NCBI GenBank assembly: GCA_003694775.1
Contig: RFJV01000222.1
Coordinates: 1 to 7,493 of the forward strand
Reading direction: 5' to 3'
Origin: Chloroflexota bacterium
Lineage (GTDB): Bacteria > Chloroflexota > Anaerolineae > 4572-78 > J111
Length of the DNA: 7,493 nt
Shown: piece after piece, positions 5,580 through 7,493 of the stretch
Layout of the letters: each line of letters begins with the position of its first letter
Position numbering within the stretch: position 1 is the first letter of the stretch
The notes under the pieces: generated by a model
What the model saw: the letters and a program-made list of their open reading frames with translations, nothing else
What the model was told of the DNA's origin: nothing
Database searches by the model: none
Position numbers and translations under genes: made by a program

Positions 5580-6797
5580 ATGCCCAACCTGTCGGACCGG
5601 CTGAAGGCCCTGGGGGTCAGGCTGGGGGCGCGTGACCTGCCGCCGCCCCGTCCCAAAGCAGAAAACCCGTATGCGGTGACCCGCATCTTGCCGGGGAAGT
5701 TCCTGCCCACAGACTACGGGCCGGTGTTCGCGGTGGAAAAATGGTTCGGGGCAGACTACCGGCACGGACACCAGCCGGCGGCCTTCCGCCCCGCGCCGCC
5801 TCTGCTTTCTACCTGGCTGGACGCCTCCCGACCGGCCTGCACCGCCGCGGAAACCGTCGCCTACCTGGACACGGAAACCACCGGCCTGTCGGGGGGAACC
5901 GGCACGTACGCCTTTATGGTGGGGGTGGCCTTTTATCGGGAGACCGGCTTGCAAACCGTCCAGCTTTTTATGACCTCTCCGGACGAGGAGCCGGCCCTGC
6001 TGGCCGCGCTGTCCAGCCTCCTGCAGGGAACGGACACGCTGGTTACATTCAACGGCAAGGAGTTCGACGTGCCGCTTCTGCAAACCCGCTACCGGCTCAA
6101 CCGTATGGAGTCGCCGCTGGATTCGCCGGTTCAGCTCGACCTCCTGCCGCTGGCCCGGCGATTGTGGCGCGACCGTCTGCCGGAGCGCAGTCTGGGCTAC
6201 CTGGAGCAGGCCATCCTGGGGGCCACCCGCACCGAAGAGGACGTACCGGGCCGGCTGATTCCCTACCTTTACTTCAGCTACCTGCGGAGCGGCGACGCCC
6301 GGCCCCTGCGCGGTGTTTTCTACCACAACCGGATGGACTTGCTGGCGATGGCCGGTCTCCTGAACCACGTGGCGGACCTGCTGGAGTCGCCGCTGGATGG
6401 CCGCGTGGCCCACCCGCTCGACCGGCTGGCCCTGGCCCGGCTGTGCGAGTCGGCGGGGCGGGTCGCCCTGGCCGAACAGCTGTACCGTCTCAGCCTGGAA
6501 GCCGGCCTGCCGGAAGAAAGCTACCAGGATGCCCTGGCGAGGCTGTCGGCTCTGCTCAAGCGGCAAGGTCGGCTGGCACAGGCGATTCCCCTGTGGGAAG
6601 AGGCGGCCCAGGCCGGGCAAATCTATGCCTGCGTGGAGCTGGCAAAATATTACGAGCATACCGCCCGCGACCTGACGCAGGCGCTTCGCTGGACGGAAGC
6701 CGGCCTGTCCCTGCTGACCACCCCCTCGCGCCGCGCCCGCTGGCACGCCGAACTGCGCCACCGGCAGAAGCGGCTTCACCGCCGGTTGGGGAGGTAG
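5580..6797 (+). CDS. mrfB: MrfB/YprB-type RNase H-like exonuclease with helical repeat tail
   Basis: A 405-residue protein of the YprB / COG3359 family (DnaQ-like fold). The B. subtilis homologue MrfB is the metal-dependent exonuclease that partners MrfA in mitomycin C repair. The N-terminal 90 residues include the family feature of a G-x-x-x-P-x-x-Y-G-P-V-F stretch (39-50). Exo I is L-D-T-E-T-T-G-L (96-103) with D97 and E99; G-G-T-G-T-Y-A-F (105-112) follows. Exo II is T-F-N-G-K-E-F-D (156-163) with N158 and D163; Q-L-D-L (185-188) comes next. Exo III is Y-H-N-R-M-D (248-253) with H249 and D253. All acidic catalytic positions appear intact. Residues about 280-380 form alpha-hairpin repeats resembling TPRs, as in the family, and the C-terminus is Arg-rich. 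The start is fixed by AGGAGG at 5565. The adjacent helicase gene strongly supports the call. Confidence 0.9.
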   Translation: MPNLSDRLKALGVRLGARDLPPPRPKAENPYAVTRILPGKFLPTDYGPVFAVEKWFGADYRHGHQPAAFRPAPPLLSTWLDASRPACTAAETVAYLDTETTGLSGGTGTYAFMVGVAFYRETGLQTVQLFMTSPDEEPALLAALSSLLQGTDTLVTFNGKEFDVPLLQTRYRLNRMESPLDSPVQLDLLPLARRLWRDRLPERSLGYLEQAILGATRTEEDVPGRLIPYLYFSYLRSGDARPLRGVFYHNRMDLLAMAGLLNHVADLLESPLDGRVAHPLDRLALARLCESAGRVALAEQLYRLSLEAGLPEESYQDALARLSALLKRQGRLAQAIPLWEEAAQAGQIYACVELAKYYEHTARDLTQALRWTEAGLSLLTTPSRRARWHAELRHRQKRLHRRLGR

Positions 6798-6801
6798 TGG
6801 C

Positions 6802-6830
6802 TTGACGTTGGTATATTTTCTCTTTATACT
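6802..6830 (+). promoter_or_regulatory. Near-consensus promoter for the DUF4160-DUF2442 pair
   Basis: TTGACG (6802-6807) and TATACT (6825-6830) have a 17-bp spacer; each is 5 of 6 to consensus. It begins 5 bp after the mrfB stop. Start of transcription is expected near 6837. The same hexamers and flank (TATACTTCCTT) recur at 7459-7492. Confidence 0.75.
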
Positions 6831-6852
6831 TCCTTTACGAACACTATCTTGA

Positions 6853-6872
6853 TTTCTCGTTTTGCAGAGAAA
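6853..6872 (+). promoter_or_regulatory. Inverted repeat in the DUF4160 leader, possible operator or hairpin
   Basis: TTTCTC (6853-6858) and GAGAAA (6867-6872) flank 8 nt. It lies just downstream of the predicted transcription start and 13 nt before the ATG at 6886, a position suited to an autoregulatory operator or a translation-control hairpin. A 6-bp repeat can occur by chance. Confidence 0.3.
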
Positions 6873-6885
6873 CGGCAGTTCTCCA

Positions 6886-7125
6886 ATGTCTCCCACTATT
6901 GATATTGTCGGTCCGTATCGAATTTTCTTTTATTCTGGCGACAGGAGTGAACCACCCCACGTACATGTAGAACGAGAAGGCAAAACGGCCAAATTTTGGC
7001 TGAAACCGGTACGGTTGCAGGACAGTGGTGGATTCCGGGCGTATGAAATCAAACGTATTCAGCATCTTGTCGAAGAAAGGCAAGAGGCCTTCCTGGAGCG
7101 TTGGTATGAGTACTTTAGCGACTGA
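6886..7125 (+). CDS. DUF4160 family small protein
   Basis: A 79-residue protein matching the DUF4160 pattern. It opens with S-P-T-I-D-I-V-G-P-Y-R-I-F-F-Y-S (2-17), followed by D-R-S-E-P-P-H-V-H-V (19-28), the family's hallmark P-P-H-V-H-V. It ends in a helix leading to R-W-Y-E-Y-F (72-77). The biochemical role of the family is not established. The paired histidines (H26, H28) could bind metal or serve in catalysis, but that is speculation. The start is ATG 6886; an in-frame TTG at 6862 would add 8 residues unlike the family, and neither has a clear ribosome site. The gene overlaps the following DUF2442 gene by 20 bp, which suggests translational coupling. DUF4160 and DUF2442 genes often neighbour each other, so a two-gene toxin-antitoxin-like unit is possible. 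The DNA is visibly AT-richer than the helicase-exonuclease block, which hints at a separate origin. Confidence 0.82.
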   Translation: MSPTIDIVGPYRIFFYSGDRSEPPHVHVEREGKTAKFWLKPVRLQDSGGFRAYEIKRIQHLVEERQEAFLERWYEYFSD

Positions 7126-7423
7126 AATTAAGCCTGCCAGAGCAGACGATGTCAAAGTAACGGATGATGCGCTTATCGTTATGCTGGAAGATGGCCGGAC
7201 ACTGATAGTTCCGCTGGCCTGGTATCCAAGATTGCTGTATGGTACCGAAGAAGAACGGCAGAACTGGCGGCTGATTGGAAAAGGTGAAGGCATTCACTGG
7301 GCAGATTTGGATGAAGATATCAGTATAGAGCATTTGTTGGCCGGTATCCCCTCAGGTGAAAGCCAGAAATCGCTCCAGCAGTGGCTGGAAACCCGGAAGC
7401 AGGACCTTCAAAAACAACGATAA
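7106..7423 (+). CDS. DUF2442 family protein
   Basis: A 105-residue protein with the DUF2442 signature: a first strand pair ending in L-E-D-G-R-T-L-I-V-P-L (27-37), W-Y-P-R-L-L (39-44), E-E-R-Q-N-W-R-L-I-G (48-57), and G-I-H-W-A-D-L-D-E-D-I-S (61-72), the strongest family motif. The tail (from about residue 84) is a charged helix. The family is a small beta-rich fold, proposed as DNA-binding or antitoxin-like in some contexts, without firm evidence known to me. The frame is open from an ATG at 7025, but the first 27 residues there read out of frame through DUF4160 and are not family-like. ATG 7106 has GGAG (7095-7098) 7 nt ahead and is the better start. Both genes probably share the promoter at 6802. 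Confidence 0.85.
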   Translation: MSTLATEIKPARADDVKVTDDALIVMLEDGRTLIVPLAWYPRLLYGTEEERQNWRLIGKGEGIHWADLDEDISIEHLLAGIPSGESQKSLQQWLETRKQDLQKQR

Positions 7424-7458
7424 AAGGCTGTTTTTACTGGCTTACCCTACCATTTCGC

Positions 7459-7487
7459 TTGACGCAACCGCGCTTTCCCTCTATACT
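7459..7487 (+). promoter_or_regulatory. Promoter at the window edge, twin of the 6802 promoter
   Basis: TTGACG (7459-7464) and TATACT (7482-7487) with a 17-bp spacer, the same hexamers and spacing as at 6802-6830. Both are preceded by C and followed by TCCTT. No gene start is visible before the window ends, so the target lies beyond 7493. Confidence 0.7.
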
Positions 7488-7493
7488 TCCTTA

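Noticed and set aside
5553..6896. Long minus-strand frame opposite the exonuclease gene
   Set aside because: Low-complexity Gln/Gly/Arg-rich product with no family features; the plus-strand frame has intact exonuclease motifs and a strong ribosome site.
7410..7435. Terminator after the DUF2442 gene (AAAAACA ... TGTTTTT)
   Set aside because: The 7-bp stem is nearly all A-T with a 12-nt loop, so it would be unstable; it may contribute to 3' end formation but I cannot support it.

Overview
The window comes from a GC-rich bacterial chromosome and most resembles the Chloroflexota (Anaerolineae-type). The clues are a surface protein with a Pro-Thr linker, pyrimidine- or purine-rich 7-8 bp tandem repeats just ahead of start codons, GGGCGACC/GGTCGCCC hairpins, and a DUF4160/DUF2442 pair. 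This assignment is inference; there is no rRNA or marker gene here.

Layout, left to right. Positions 1-411 are the 3' end of an exported protein with a Pro-Thr linker and an Ig-like terminal domain. A sigma70-type promoter and five 7-bp repeats lead into a divergent DprA/Smf-family gene (523-1635). That gene ends in a strong hairpin shared with the convergent gene on the other strand, a methyltetrahydrofolate:corrinoid-type methyltransferase (1666-2571). The methyltransferase and the next gene diverge from a 286-bp region holding one promoter on each strand and two unrelated tandem arrays (7-bp and 8-bp units). The 8-bp array ends exactly at the helicase start codon.

The centrepiece is 2858-6797. 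An MrfA/YprA-type DEAD-box helicase with a DUF1998/four-cysteine C-terminus carries an HNH nuclease-like domain inserted before the terminal module. It is followed on the same strand by an MrfB/YprB-type DnaQ-fold exonuclease with a helical repeat tail. In Bacillus subtilis mrfA and mrfB act together in mitomycin C damage repair, so this looks like the same module with an added nuclease or DNA-binding function on the helicase.

The right end (6798-7493) is visibly AT-richer. A near-consensus promoter drives a small overlapping DUF4160-DUF2442 gene pair, which resembles a toxin-antitoxin-style or mobile cassette. A second promoter with the same hexamers, spacer length and flanks follows at the window edge, pointing to another gene beyond it.
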